DNA of 64,000 bases, taken from the NCBI RefSeq assembly GCF_000934605.2, contig NZ_CP010897.2, positions 1,550,001 to 1,614,000 of the forward strand, read 5' to 3'. The stretch's first letter is position 1. Every line of letters starts with the position of its first letter. This document shows, piece after piece, positions 7,605-16,342 of this stretch. The translations under genes were made by a program, and so were the position numbers. The notes below the pieces were generated by a model. That model was not told the origin of the DNA and searched no databases. It was given only the letters and a program-made list of their open reading frames with translations. This stretch comes from Pandoraea vervacti (lineage in GTDB: Bacteria > Pseudomonadota > Gammaproteobacteria > Burkholderiales > Burkholderiaceae).

Positions 7605-8798
7605 ATGTCGTCAATTATCGATATTCATTTCCTGCTGGACGCGGCGGTGCAGCGCAGCAACGGGCTGAATGACTTTGGAGACCCGAGCTTCCTGCCTGCG
7701 CTCGAGCGACTCGTTCACTCGATCAATGCGGAAGGAAAGCTCTCGGAAAACGGTGCCGCGATCTTCACCGAGCGCCTGATCGAGAGTCTCGCGTCTCGTC
7801 TTGCGCTGGAGTCGCATCTCAAGCGCCATCCGGAAATTCTCCAGGAGGAGCTGAAGCAGCCGGTTTTCATTATCGGATTGCCTCGCACGGGGACCACGAT
7901 GCTGCACCGTGTGCTGGCGCGAGATCGACGTTTTTACACGCCGCTGTGGTGGGAGGTCCGTTTTCCCGCGCCGTTGGGACCGACGCCTCCGGAAGGGGAA
8001 GATCCTCGCGTGGCGCTCGCGAAGTCCGAGGTCAAGATGATGCTCGAAGCGATGCCCGAGTTGCTGACCATGCATCCGCTCGACGCCGAGCTACCCGATG
8101 AGGAAGTCGTGCTGATGGAGCATTCGTTCCTGAGCGCGATGTACGCCTACGCCAATATTCCGACCTATACGGAATGGCTCGGCAAGCAGGATCAGACACC
8201 GGCATACCGCTACCTCAAGCGACAGCTTCAGTTTCTTCAATGGCAGAAGCGCCGGCGAGGGGAAGCGGCGCAACGATGGATTCTCAAGGCGCCGCACCAC
8301 ACCCATGCCATGGACGTCCTGTTCAAGGTCTTCCCCGACGCGAAGGTGATTCAAACGCATCGGGACCCGCTCGAGACGATTCCGTCCATGAGCAGCTTTG
8401 CGCACACGATCTGGCGCGTCTATAGCGATCAGGCCGATCCGCGTGAGGCGGCGGCGCTTTGGTCCGCAAAGTTCGCGAAAGGGCTTCGGGACGCGATCGG
8501 GGTTCGCGACAAGTTGCCGGCGGACCGCTTCCTCGACGTCTGGTATCTCGATGCGGTCGCTAAGCCGCTGGAGGTCGCCCGGACCGTTTATCCGTTCATC
8601 GGGATGACGCTCACCGACGAAGCCGAGAAAAGCATGTCCGAATGGATCGGGCAGAGCAGCCGGGACAAGCGGGCCCCGCACGACTATTCGCTCGAAAAAA
8701 TGGGGTTGACCCGGTCGAAACTGGAGAGCGATTTCGATGAATACCGTCAGCGCTACATCCTTCCAAGAAAAGTGGTGAGCGCAGGCGCAAACCCGTAA
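7605..8798 (+). CDS. Sulfotransferase family protein
   Basis: A 397-residue protein with the PAPS 5'-phosphosulfate loop GLPRTGTTMLH at residues 91-101 and a 3'-phosphate-type region around the RDPLETIPSM stretch near 253-262. This branch (Sulfotransfer_3 type) is common in actinobacterial and proteobacterial catabolic clusters beside DUF1214 and SDR genes. Whether it truly transfers sulfate or has another role in degradation is not settled. It lies three bases downstream of the DUF1214 gene and 28 bases before the SDR, with good coupling between the three. Confidence 0.82.
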   Translation: MSSIIDIHFLLDAAVQRSNGLNDFGDPSFLPALERLVHSINAEGKLSENGAAIFTERLIESLASRLALESHLKRHPEILQEELKQPVFIIGLPRTGTTMLHRVLARDRRFYTPLWWEVRFPAPLGPTPPEGEDPRVALAKSEVKMMLEAMPELLTMHPLDAELPDEEVVLMEHSFLSAMYAYANIPTYTEWLGKQDQTPAYRYLKRQLQFLQWQKRRRGEAAQRWILKAPHHTHAMDVLFKVFPDAKVIQTHRDPLETIPSMSSFAHTIWRVYSDQADPREAAALWSAKFAKGLRDAIGVRDKLPADRFLDVWYLDAVAKPLEVARTVYPFIGMTLTDEAEKSMSEWIGQSSRDKRAPHDYSLEKMGLTRSKLESDFDEYRQRYILPRKVVSAGANP

Positions 8799-8826
8799 GT
8801 GTCTCGCAGGAACAGGAGGATATGAC

Positions 8827-9621
8827 ATGTTGTTGAACAACAAAGTGGTCGTGATTTCAGGCATCGGTCCCGGTCTCGGCATCAAGCTGGCGATCGAGGC
8901 CGCGCGCGAAGGTGCCGCCGGGGTGGTGCTGGCGGCGCGTAGTGCGGAAAAACTGGACGCAGCCGAGCGCCGCATTCGGGAAGCCGGTAGCGACGTGGCG
9001 ATCCTGAAGGTTCCGACCGATATCACGCAGCGCGAGCAATGCCGGAATCTCGTGAGCAAGACCGTGGATCGCTTCGGCAGAATCGACAGCCTCGTCAACA
9101 GCGCCTACAACCCGGGCAACGTGATGGGGTCGCTCGAATCATCGGGCACCGAAGGCTGGGATGCCATCTTCGAGACGAACGTGTTCGGGACGATGAACCT
9201 GGCATTGGAGGCATCGGTGCCCATGAGTCAACAGAAGTCCGGGGCCATGGTGATGATCAATTCGCTGGTCACGCGCAAGCCGCTGGTCGGACAGGCGGGT
9301 TACGCGATCTCGAAGGGGGCGCTCGGGGTGGCCGTGAAGTACCTGGCCAAAGAACTCGGACCCAAGGGGATTCGCGTCAACTCGGTATCGATGGGCTGGA
9401 TGTGGGGTTCCCCGGTCGAAGGTTACATGCGCGCGGTCGAAGCGGAACGGCATATTTCCGTCGAAGATCAGGTGGCGCAGGTGGCCGCAAACATCCCGCT
9501 GGGGCGCATTCCAACGGACGACGATTGCGCCAAAGCGGCGCTGTTCCTCGTTTCCGATTATGCGAATGCAGTGACGGGCGCGTGGCTGGACGCGAACGGT
9601 GGCGAATTTATGGCGGCTTGA
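8827..9621 (+). CDS. SDR family NAD(P)-dependent oxidoreductase
   Basis: Classical short-chain dehydrogenase of 264 residues: the coenzyme motif SGIGPGLG is at 11-18, and the catalytic Ser146, Tyr159 and Lys163 are in place. The structural NNAG motif is changed to NSAYN (91-95), a variant seen in a subset of SDRs. AGGAGG precedes the ATG by a few bases. The C-terminal half has an unusual Trp-Met-Trp-Gly-Ser-Pro segment replacing the usual PG motif loop. It probably oxidises or reduces a ring or side-chain alcohol in the cluster's pathway; substrate not readable. Confidence 0.88.
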   Translation: MLLNNKVVVISGIGPGLGIKLAIEAAREGAAGVVLAARSAEKLDAAERRIREAGSDVAILKVPTDITQREQCRNLVSKTVDRFGRIDSLVNSAYNPGNVMGSLESSGTEGWDAIFETNVFGTMNLALEASVPMSQQKSGAMVMINSLVTRKPLVGQAGYAISKGALGVAVKYLAKELGPKGIRVNSVSMGWMWGSPVEGYMRAVEAERHISVEDQVAQVAANIPLGRIPTDDDCAKAALFLVSDYANAVTGAWLDANGGEFMAA

Positions 9622-9639
9622 CGCATGGGAGACTCTGCA

Positions 9640-10131
9640 ATGGGCGATTCAAAGAATAAAGTCACGTCGGTACGTGTCGAGATCGATGCCCCGGCATCGT
9701 TTGTCTGGGACATTCTCGTTGACCTGCCGCGCTATCGGGAATGGAATCCTTACACGGTACGCGTCGAATCCTCCCTGAAGGTTGGCGACGAGGTGCACCT
9801 GTACATTGCCAATCCAGCCGATGCGAACAACGACATTCACGTGCTGGAACATCTCGTCGCGTTCGAACCGTCGCGGCTTCTCGCGTGGGAGCAGCGCCCC
9901 ACGCCGGAGAACGCAGACGCGGCCTATCGCGAGCAGGTTCTCGAAGTCCTTGACGATGGCCGCTGCGCGTATCACACCAGCGATCAGTTTCTCGGCCCGA
10001 ATGCCGGGAAAATCATGGACCAGTTCGGCGATTGGGTGAAGGGCGGTTTCGACGGAATTGCACGCGGACTGAAGGCACACGCCGAATCCCTCTACAAGGC
10101 GAGCACGGCAAGCCAGGCAAGCCGCCGTTGA
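9640..10131 (+). CDS. SRPBCC (START-like) domain protein
   Basis: A 163-residue single-domain protein with the polyketide cyclase/SRPBCC pattern: beta strand VEIDAPASFVWDILVDLPRY, then the hydrophobic-cavity strands and a C-terminal helix (DGIARGLKAHAESLY). Such proteins bind hydrophobic ligands. I prefer ATG 9640 because GGGAG is eight bases upstream; ATG 9625 in frame has no such site. It is the last gene of the plus-strand cluster and is followed by a strong hairpin. Confidence 0.82.
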   Translation: MGDSKNKVTSVRVEIDAPASFVWDILVDLPRYREWNPYTVRVESSLKVGDEVHLYIANPADANNDIHVLEHLVAFEPSRLLAWEQRPTPENADAAYREQVLEVLDDGRCAYHTSDQFLGPNAGKIMDQFGDWVKGGFDGIARGLKAHAESLYKASTASQASRR

Positions 10132-10151
10132 GCGTTGCGTTCGACCTGAAG

Positions 10152-10181
10152 CAAAGGGTATCGATCAATCGATACCCTTTG
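10152..10181. terminator. Bidirectional rho-independent terminator candidate
   Basis: A perfect 14-bp inverted repeat (AAAGGGTATCGAT and its complement, plus one flanking C-G pair) with a two-base spacer lies between the convergent SRPBCC and LuxR genes. The A-tract on one arm and T-tract on the other give a T-rich 3' stem on both strands, as expected of a two-way terminator. Confidence 0.75.
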
Positions 10182-10241
10182 TATTCGTTGGCGTGACGGT
10201 TGACGGGTCTTGTCTGTCCCATGCCCCGACATGCTCCGGCA

Positions 10242-11501
10242 TTAATCGAGTGGCGTGACGCTGCCCAGCAGGAGTCGAACCAGTGATGTCTGGCGTGTCA
10301 CACCCGTCTTCGCAAAGATCGAGCGCAAATGCGCGCGCGCGGTGTTCTTTCTGATGTCCAACTGGTCGGCCGCTTCATCCAGCGTCATCCCGTCGGCCAG
10401 AAGCAGCGCCAGCGAGGCCTCTGCCGGCGTCAGCTCGAAGAGTTGCTGAATAACGTCCCGCGAGGCCATCGACTTCTGTTCGGGATCCCGGATGAAAACC
10501 GTCACGGCGGGTCGATGTCGACCCTCGGCCCATTCGCTCAAGGGGTTGGCGCGAACGGCAATGCCCAGTTTTGCGCGCGCCGACGGGCGAGCGATCGAGA
10601 TGGCCTGGCCAATGCCCGATGCGGAGCTGGCATTGTCGGCAAGTGCGCGGCGAATCAAGTTTTGAAGCTGTCGGTTCTCCGGGGCATAACTGGCTTCGAG
10701 CCGGCCGCCCACGATCGACAACCCGTCGTTTTGCCGGAGAATTTCTTCCGCCGCACGGTTGACTCGCATGATGGCGCCCGTCTCGTCGAACACCACTGTG
10801 CCCAGCAGCATCCGGTCGATGGTCGTCGCGTACATCGTGCGTTCCGATTCGATCCGGTCCAATCGGGAATGCAGTTCGATGGCGCGTTTGATATGCGGGA
10901 GCAGCCGCTGACAAATGCTCTTGTCGGATTCCGAGAAATGGCTGCTGGCATGCGGGCGACAAATGCGAAGTCGGCATTCTGAACCGTCGGCGGTCACCAT
11001 ATCGGCGCCGATCATGTACCGGATGTCGAACGGCTCTACGAATTGCCGGTAGAACTCGCTGCTCAGCCATTCCTTCGCGCCGACGATTTCGTCGACGGTG
11101 GCGATCTTGTCAGGCGGCAAACCGCTAAAAGGATCGAGCATGAATGCCGTATGCGTCGCGAACTTTCCCTTCTCCATGAATGGACCATCGGGACCGGCAT
11201 TGACGATGAGCGCGTTCAATGTGTCGGATGCGGGACGCAGAATCAAAGTGACCCAGTTCGCATCGAGTATGTCGCGCAGTGCGGTGAGTGCGCTCGACCA
11301 CGGAAGCTTCTCGAGGCAGCCCTGATAAATGGCGCCCAACAAAGCGTCCAGCTGGTCCAGGGTGAGGGGCATGTAACCTGAGGACGTTGCACCGGATGCC
11401 GAGCGCGGAAGTGGCGCTGACTCGGGAACATGCGGCATCGCGGCACAGCCGTTTACGGGCGCTCGCATACCGACGCTGCCCAATTCATTATGTGCACCCA
11501 T
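10242..11501 (-). CDS. LuxR-type transcriptional regulator with PAS-like middle domain
   Basis: The 419-residue protein ends in a LuxR/FixJ helix-turn-helix (about residues 350-415; LTPAEASLALLLADGMTLDE and NTARAHLRSIFAKTGVTRQT). A PAS-like segment (VVFDETGAIMRVNRAAEEIL) lies near 225-245. The N-terminal half is an unassigned sensory region. No receiver domain is present, so it should respond to a ligand rather than to phosphorylation. The ATG at 11501 has GGAG nine bases upstream. It converges on the catabolic cluster and is a plausible regulator of it, though it could also act elsewhere. Confidence 0.82.
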   Translation of the reverse strand: MGAHNELGSVGMRAPVNGCAAMPHVPESAPLPRSASGATSSGYMPLTLDQLDALLGAIYQGCLEKLPWSSALTALRDILDANWVTLILRPASDTLNALIVNAGPDGPFMEKGKFATHTAFMLDPFSGLPPDKIATVDEIVGAKEWLSSEFYRQFVEPFDIRYMIGADMVTADGSECRLRICRPHASSHFSESDKSICQRLLPHIKRAIELHSRLDRIESERTMYATTIDRMLLGTVVFDETGAIMRVNRAAEEILRQNDGLSIVGGRLEASYAPENRQLQNLIRRALADNASSASGIGQAISIARPSARAKLGIAVRANPLSEWAEGRHRPAVTVFIRDPEQKSMASRDVIQQLFELTPAEASLALLLADGMTLDEAADQLDIRKNTARAHLRSIFAKTGVTRQTSLVRLLLGSVTPLD

Positions 11502-11723
11502 TTGAAACGTCTCCGTACGCTGCGAGCTTCTTTGGCTTGGCGTTATGACTGTCCTTCGATAGCGATACTACACGCATCCAAAGCTGATTCAACCCGTGTT
11601 GCCACCGATGCCGACTCCCCTTTGGCACGTCGGTAACCGTTGCCTGTCAGATGCAAAATTCTCAGCGCTGTGGCTCGTTACGTTGCGGGTTTGCGCGCAA
11701 CCGGGATTGCGCGCAATCATCTA

Positions 11724-12689
11724 TCACGCGCCGACGCGATAATGCGTTTCAAATTGCTCGGCAAATTTGTCGATGTCGTTCTCGGCCAGTCGATTGATGC
11801 CGCCGGCCAGACGTCGTCCGCCGCCCGTCTCGAAGCGCTGACAAAAGTCGCCTGCCCCCGTTTCTCTGGTTTCGGGGACCCGAACGCTCACCGTGAAGTC
11901 GCCTGTCGAGTTGGGCGAAAGGAGGGCGAAGGCATTACCGGGATTTGCCTGGACCAACTCGTTGGCGAGAACGCCGATCGCCCTGCGAGCCCAGGGTTCG
12001 GCGGGCAGCAGGAGGATCGTCGCCCCATCGCAGGCGCGCAGCGGACTCAGGCTACGTGCGCGCCCCATGTCGTCTTCATATCCGGCAAATAGCCTGGCGC
12101 AGGCGTCGGAGTGCTCGGCGAAATCGCGAGGATCTTCGAAGGGGGCCATCGCCTCGGCAAGTTCGGCCGGGTGGAAGTGCAGGTCGTGCACCGTTTCCCC
12201 GTAGGCGTTGTAGTTCAGGCTCACGCCCAACGAGGCGAGCGTGCGGGTGGTGGCTTCCGAGAGTCCGGCTTCGGTCGCCATGGACGCCCCGATGTGTGGC
12301 AGCCCGTCGCCGAACGCGGCGGTAATGGCCCACAACCGGTAGCGATCCCGCAGGTGCTCACTGACAAGAATGCTCGTGCACACGTTTGGTGCGAGATTGA
12401 TATGTGAGTGTAGGGAGGGGTGGTCGGGGATATCGCCGGCAAGATGATGATCAAAGTAGTGAACCTGCGCCCCCGCACCCAGCAATGCCACGAGCGCGTC
12501 GTGGTTTGCCGCCATGGAAATGTCGAGCGCGTAGACACAGTCCCCGACCGTTGCGGGCACCCGCTCGAGCAAATGAATGTCGCGTTTGACGCCGGTGACC
12601 AGCGTTGCGTCACCGGGTTTCGAGAGGCGAAGTTGCTGAAGTGCACACAGTCCGTCGGCATCGCCATTGAACGCGAAATAGGAAGTCAT
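11724..12689 (-). CDS. DHH-family phosphoesterase
   Basis: A 321-residue protein with the DHH superfamily metal motifs: FNGDADGLCA (Asp10, Asp12), Asp56 (ALDIS) and YFDHH (Asp80-His82). A DHHA1-type C-terminal motif, GGGRRLAGGINRL, lies near the end in place of the usual GGH. Family members include RecJ exonuclease, NrnA-type oligoribonuclease and cyclic-dinucleotide phosphodiesterases. The short length and lack of RecJ OB domain favour a nanoRNase-like enzyme. Some databases label homologues acetyltransferase, for which I see no support. It stands alone between two regulators and exporters. Confidence 0.78.
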   Translation of the reverse strand: MTSYFAFNGDADGLCALQQLRLSKPGDATLVTGVKRDIHLLERVPATVGDCVYALDISMAANHDALVALLGAGAQVHYFDHHLAGDIPDHPSLHSHINLAPNVCTSILVSEHLRDRYRLWAITAAFGDGLPHIGASMATEAGLSEATTRTLASLGVSLNYNAYGETVHDLHFHPAELAEAMAPFEDPRDFAEHSDACARLFAGYEDDMGRARSLSPLRACDGATILLLPAEPWARRAIGVLANELVQANPGNAFALLSPNSTGDFTVSVRVPETRETGAGDFCQRFETGGGRRLAGGINRLAENDIDKFAEQFETHYRVGA

Positions 12690-13108
12690 GGGTCTCCGCT
12701 TTTCTCATCTGGGGTCGCACCGGTTTTTCGGGGGGCGCCTTCGATGAAAGCTCGCCCCCGCGCTGCCGACCCGCTTTGTAATGTAGCGACGTTTCGTCAC
12801 TGACAACGCCACAATTGATGGTTGCCGATGGCGTTGCGCATGACATCGTCTGTTCAGACTACGCAATCGAAGCGAGCGAACGCCTCACCGGGAAACTCCT
12901 TGTTAATCCAAATGGACGATGCTGATAGCCTCGTTCCCTGCCAAGTTTTGTCGATCAGGCGCACGCGTTCCATAGATGGATCGCGATGAATGGATCGCGA
13001 CGAGAAACGCCTGCCGTTCCCCAGGGGGTTCCCGAATCTGTCGATCATGCCGGGTCGCGTCTCTTTTCATGCAGAGATTTCGTCTTTCATTTCCTCTGGA
13101 GGATTCAG
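12690..13108. other. Divergent intergenic region, no gene seen
   Basis: This 419-bp gap separates the divergent DHH and MFS genes. It contains a direct repeat of ATGGATCGCGA near 12975-13001 and a weak promoter-like pair (TTGTTA at 12900-12905, TGATAG at 12923-12928). I see no convincing coding frame: the plus-strand frame open from 12986 lacks family similarity before 13109. Confidence 0.4.
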
Positions 13109-14332
13109 GTGCAAGCTAATGCGTTGGACGTAAGTGAATCGGATAACGGCGTGCTGAAAAGTACGGTGCTGGTGGCCGGCCCAACGATGGTGGTATTGAT
13201 TCCGATGGCGGCCGCGCCTGCCATGCCGGCGATGGCGACACACTTTGCGGCGGGAGGAGACGGCGCGCTGTTTGCGCAGATGGTGATGACCATCCCGGCG
13301 GTCCTGCTCATTCTCGCTGCGCCGCTTGCCGGCATTCTTTCGGAGCGAATCGGTCGACGGGCGGTCATGCTGCTGGGATTCGCCGTCTTTGTGCTCGCGG
13401 GTAGCGCCGGTCTCTTTGTCGACAGCCCGACGGCGCTGATCGTGTCCCGCCTGCTCCTCGGCGCAGCCGGAGGTGCGATACAAACCAGCAGTCTCTCGTT
13501 GGTGGGCGACTATCCGTCCGGTGGGGCGCGCGAGCGGCTGCTCGGCTTCATGGTCGCCGGCTCATGCGTGATGGCCGTTGCCGCTCTGACCGTTGGCGGG
13601 CATATGGTGGATTCCTGGGGGTGGCGGGCGCCGTTCGCACTCTATCTCGGCGGCATTCCGGTTTTCATTCTGGCGCTGTTCAGCATCAAGCCGCGCGCTT
13701 CCCAGGTGAGCCGGGAGCACAACCTGTTTGCACCGGTGCGCCTCTTGTGGCCTGTTTATCTTCTTGCCGCGATTTTCACCGTCGGCATGTTCATGCCCAG
13801 CATTCAGGGCCCGTTCTTGCTGGATCAGCGCGGCGTGCATAGCGCGGAGATCCAGGGCAGCGTTGCGGCGGCAAGTGCGGTTGTCGCGGCAATTTCGGCG
13901 TTCTGTTACGGGTTTTTGATCCGCGTCATCAGTCCGCGCAGACTGCTGATGCTGACAGCGGCGTGCTTCGGCGTCGGCGCCATCGGCATGGCGAAACTGT
14001 CGGGGGCGACATCGATAGGGGCTGCCAGCGCGCTCATGGGGATCGGTTCGGGTTTCGTCGAGGCGGCCTGCGCCACCATCATCCTTGCGCGTATTCCGGA
14101 GGAGATGCGCGCGCGTGCGCTCGGTTTGCTGCTGAGTGCGATTTTCTTTGGCCAGTTCCTCAATCCCTGGGTCGTAGCCCCGCTGCGCGGTCGGTTCGGC
14201 ATCGAGGGTGCGTTCGTCTGGATTGGCGGCGGATTCCTGGTGCTTTCGCTGGCAATTGCCTTGGGTATGGTGCTGCGCGAGTCGTCGACCAGCGCGGTAC
14301 GGCAAGCACACGGCGCGCCGGAGTCGTTGTAG
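13109..14332 (+). CDS. MFS transporter
   Basis: A 407-residue major facilitator with about 12 membrane segments and the cytoplasmic loop 2-3 motif variant GILSERIGRRAVMLLGF. The GTG start at 13109 is set by GGAGG six bases upstream; the frame is open further upstream without similarity. The sequence is of the drug/H+ antiporter-like type rather than the aromatic-acid type found later in the window. It stands alone, divergent from the DHH gene, and its substrate cannot be read. Confidence 0.85.
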   Translation: MQANALDVSESDNGVLKSTVLVAGPTMVVLIPMAAAPAMPAMATHFAAGGDGALFAQMVMTIPAVLLILAAPLAGILSERIGRRAVMLLGFAVFVLAGSAGLFVDSPTALIVSRLLLGAAGGAIQTSSLSLVGDYPSGGARERLLGFMVAGSCVMAVAALTVGGHMVDSWGWRAPFALYLGGIPVFILALFSIKPRASQVSREHNLFAPVRLLWPVYLLAAIFTVGMFMPSIQGPFLLDQRGVHSAEIQGSVAAASAVVAAISAFCYGFLIRVISPRRLLMLTAACFGVGAIGMAKLSGATSIGAASALMGIGSGFVEAACATIILARIPEEMRARALGLLLSAIFFGQFLNPWVVAPLRGRFGIEGAFVWIGGGFLVLSLAIALGMVLRESSTSAVRQAHGAPESL

Positions 14333-14555
14333 GCGTTTCCGTACGCCGTTTCACGCCTTGAGTACGGTTCGGAAGGGGTGGGTAAACCCCGTGCTTCATC
14401 TAGTCCATTCGGAGGATGGCTGGGTGGGGCGGCGGGATTTTAATGTCCCCAAGCCGAACGCGGTGGCTTGTTCGATGCGACAAGTCAGACGTCGCCTCAG
14501 CGGGCCACCGAAAAAATCGGCGGGAATACCCCAAGCCGGTACTCAAGGAGGAGTG

Positions 14556-14843
14556 ATGGAACCACTGGACGAAAAATCAGGGTTGTACAAGTGCCTCTCA
14601 TTCATGGGCGTTTGCGGCGTCACAATGCTGATCTGGCTGTACCTTTCCAATGTCGAGTCGATTCCGCGCGTCATGCTGTTGATGTTGTGTTGTCTGCCGG
14701 TGACACTCGGGCTGGCAGGGGGATGCGGCTGGGCGGCTCTCGTGGCCAAGCGGCGGGTCCATTACGCCAACGTTGAGACGTGTGCGTTTGCCGGCGGCGT
14801 TGCCGGTGGCGCGTTGCTGTTCACCATCGCTCACTTGATCTGA
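14556..14843 (+). CDS. Small membrane protein of unknown function
   Basis: The 95-residue product starts at ATG 14556 behind AAGGAGGAG. Three hydrophobic stretches are visible: about 12-30 (LSFMGVCGVTMLIWLYLS), 38-63 (VMLLMLCCLPVTLGLAGGCG) and 77-93. No family recognised. A TTCG-capped hairpin follows within 40 bases, then the SDR gene. Confidence 0.6.
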   Translation: MEPLDEKSGLYKCLSFMGVCGVTMLIWLYLSNVESIPRVMLLMLCCLPVTLGLAGGCGWAALVAKRRVHYANVETCAFAGGVAGGALLFTIAHLI

Positions 14844-14863
14844 TCCGGACGATCGCAACCAAC

Positions 14864-14879
14864 GGCCCTTCGGGGCCGA
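14864..14879 (+). terminator. UUCG-capped hairpin (weak terminator or leader hairpin)
   Basis: CGGCCC-TTCG-GGGCCG forms a six-bp GC stem with a very stable UUCG loop, 20 bases after the small membrane protein and 20 before the SDR start. The following bases are only moderately T-rich, so partial termination is likely. Confidence 0.5.
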
Positions 14880-14898
14880 TTTCAATTCGGAGATTGAC

Positions 14899-15666
14899 GT
14901 GACGCATGCCAACAGCTTCGCTGGAAAGGTGGTTTTGGTAACGGGTGCAGCAAGCGGTATTGGACGGGCGGTTTCGGCGGCATTCGCCAACGAAGGCGCC
15001 ACCGTCGTGGTGGCGGACATGCAGGTCGACGCCGGCGAGCGGGTCGTGGCGGATTTACGCTCAAATGGCGCCGACGCGAGTTTTTTTCGTACGGATGTGG
15101 CGGACCCGCAGGCTTGCCTCGCATTAGTCGGGCATATCCGAAAGCAGTACGGACGATTGGACGCCGCATGCAATAACGCCGGTGTCGCCGACGGACCGAC
15201 GCCTCCCCCAACGCACGAGGTGTCTGTTGAGCAATGGCGACGCATGATCGACATCGATCTGAGCGGCGTCTTCTACTGTCTCCAGGCGGAACTGCCGTTG
15301 TTGCTTGAGACGGGGGGAGGGGCCATTGTCAATACGGCCTCATTACAGAGCTACATCAGTTTCCCGCGCACGGCGGCGTACACGGCTGCGAAGCACGGCG
15401 TGCTGGGACTGACCAAGACAGTGGCAAAAGAATACGGTGCGCAAGGAATTCGATGCAACGCTGTTGCCCCTGGCATCGTCGATACGCCGCTGACGCACGA
15501 TATCCTCGTGGACCAACGCTGGCGCAATGCGCTCGAGGAGAAGATTCCGCTTGGACGAACGGCGACACCGGAGGACATCGCTCGCGTGATGGTATGGCTG
15601 TGCAGTCCGGCGTCCCAATATGTCAACGGCGCCTGTTTGCCGGTGGATGGCGGGTTTCTCGCCTGA
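14899..15666 (+). CDS. SDR family oxidoreductase
   Basis: A 255-residue classical SDR beginning at GTG 14899 (GGAG seven bases upstream). Coenzyme motif TGAASGIG is at 15-22, Asp40 (VVVAD) favours NAD(H), NNAG is at 92-95 and the catalytic Ser148, Tyr161 and Lys165 are present. The C-terminal motif NGACLPVDGG is typical of FabG/2,5-dichloro-dihydrodiol dehydrogenase-like SDRs. It converges on an NTF2-like gene. The substrate is unknown; a role as cis-diol or hydroxyacyl dehydrogenase is possible. Confidence 0.87.
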   Translation: MTHANSFAGKVVLVTGAASGIGRAVSAAFANEGATVVVADMQVDAGERVVADLRSNGADASFFRTDVADPQACLALVGHIRKQYGRLDAACNNAGVADGPTPPPTHEVSVEQWRRMIDIDLSGVFYCLQAELPLLLETGGGAIVNTASLQSYISFPRTAAYTAAKHGVLGLTKTVAKEYGAQGIRCNAVAPGIVDTPLTHDILVDQRWRNALEEKIPLGRTATPEDIARVMVWLCSPASQYVNGACLPVDGGFLA

Positions 15667-15677
15667 TCGAGCGGCAG

Positions 15678-15721
15678 CTACCCCACTGGCATTGGATCGA
15701 TTTCCGATGCTTGTGGGGTAG
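15678..15721. terminator. Long bidirectional terminator hairpin
   Basis: CTACCCCAC (15678-15686) pairs with GTGGGGTAG (15713-15721), and the loop extends the stem further through GCAT/ATGC pairing around a GGA/TCC core. It sits exactly between the convergent SDR and NTF2-like genes. Confidence 0.6.
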
Positions 15722-15735
15722 GTCGATGTCCGTCC

Positions 15736-16212
15736 TCAATCCCAGCTTTGCGGCAGCCGATCGTCAGGCATTTGCATGGGCAGGAGCAGGTGTTCCGAGA
15801 GATTGCCAAACAGTTCGTTACCGATGTGGCGCTCCGTGAAGCGCCAGACACCCTCAACCCTCTGAAATCTGTCCAGATAATCTCCGGCAATGACGGGCTG
15901 CAACCCCAGGGTGCTGCCTTGCTGGACGACCAGTACGTAGCAGTGCGAGCGCGCGCGATCCTCGCCGTCGTTTTCGATGGTGACGTTGGTAATGATGTGA
16001 TGCGTTCGCGGCGTGCCGTTAGGGTAGCGCCTCACATAGCTGTTCCATAGCGCGGTGAGTTGAGAAGGGTTCTTGCTGGCGGCCAGTTCGCCCGCGATGT
16101 ATACGTCCGCGTGTTCGAAAAGCGCGCCCAGCGCTTCCCACCGGCCTGTGTCGAGCAGGTGGGCATATCGATACAGCAGGTTCTGAATCTGGCGGTAATC
16201 GTCGGTGTTCAA
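15736..16212 (-). CDS. NTF2-like (SnoaL-type) protein
   Basis: A 158-residue SnoaL_4-type protein (DYRQIQNLLYRYAHLLDTGR, then THHIITNVTIENDGEDRARS and GVWRFTERHIG). I set the start at TTG 16212 because AGGAG lies six bases upstream and the protein then begins where the family begins; a longer frame to ATG 16302 has no good ribosome-binding site. It is the third of four NTF2-like proteins in the window. It lies 130 bases downstream of the LysR gene on the same strand. Confidence 0.75.
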   Translation of the reverse strand: MNTDDYRQIQNLLYRYAHLLDTGRWEALGALFEHADVYIAGELAASKNPSQLTALWNSYVRRYPNGTPRTHHIITNVTIENDGEDRARSHCYVLVVQQGSTLGLQPVIAGDYLDRFQRVEGVWRFTERHIGNELFGNLSEHLLLPMQMPDDRLPQSWD

Positions 16213-16342
16213 GGCGAGCTCCTGGTGAAGGCGTTCATCGATGGTAAAGACGTGCTGCGCTGCCGCATCGTCCCGACGGACTAGGTGGATGCGATGTTTC
16301 ATTCGCTGGCCAGGGCCGTTCTTCCGATGGCGTTGACGAAAT

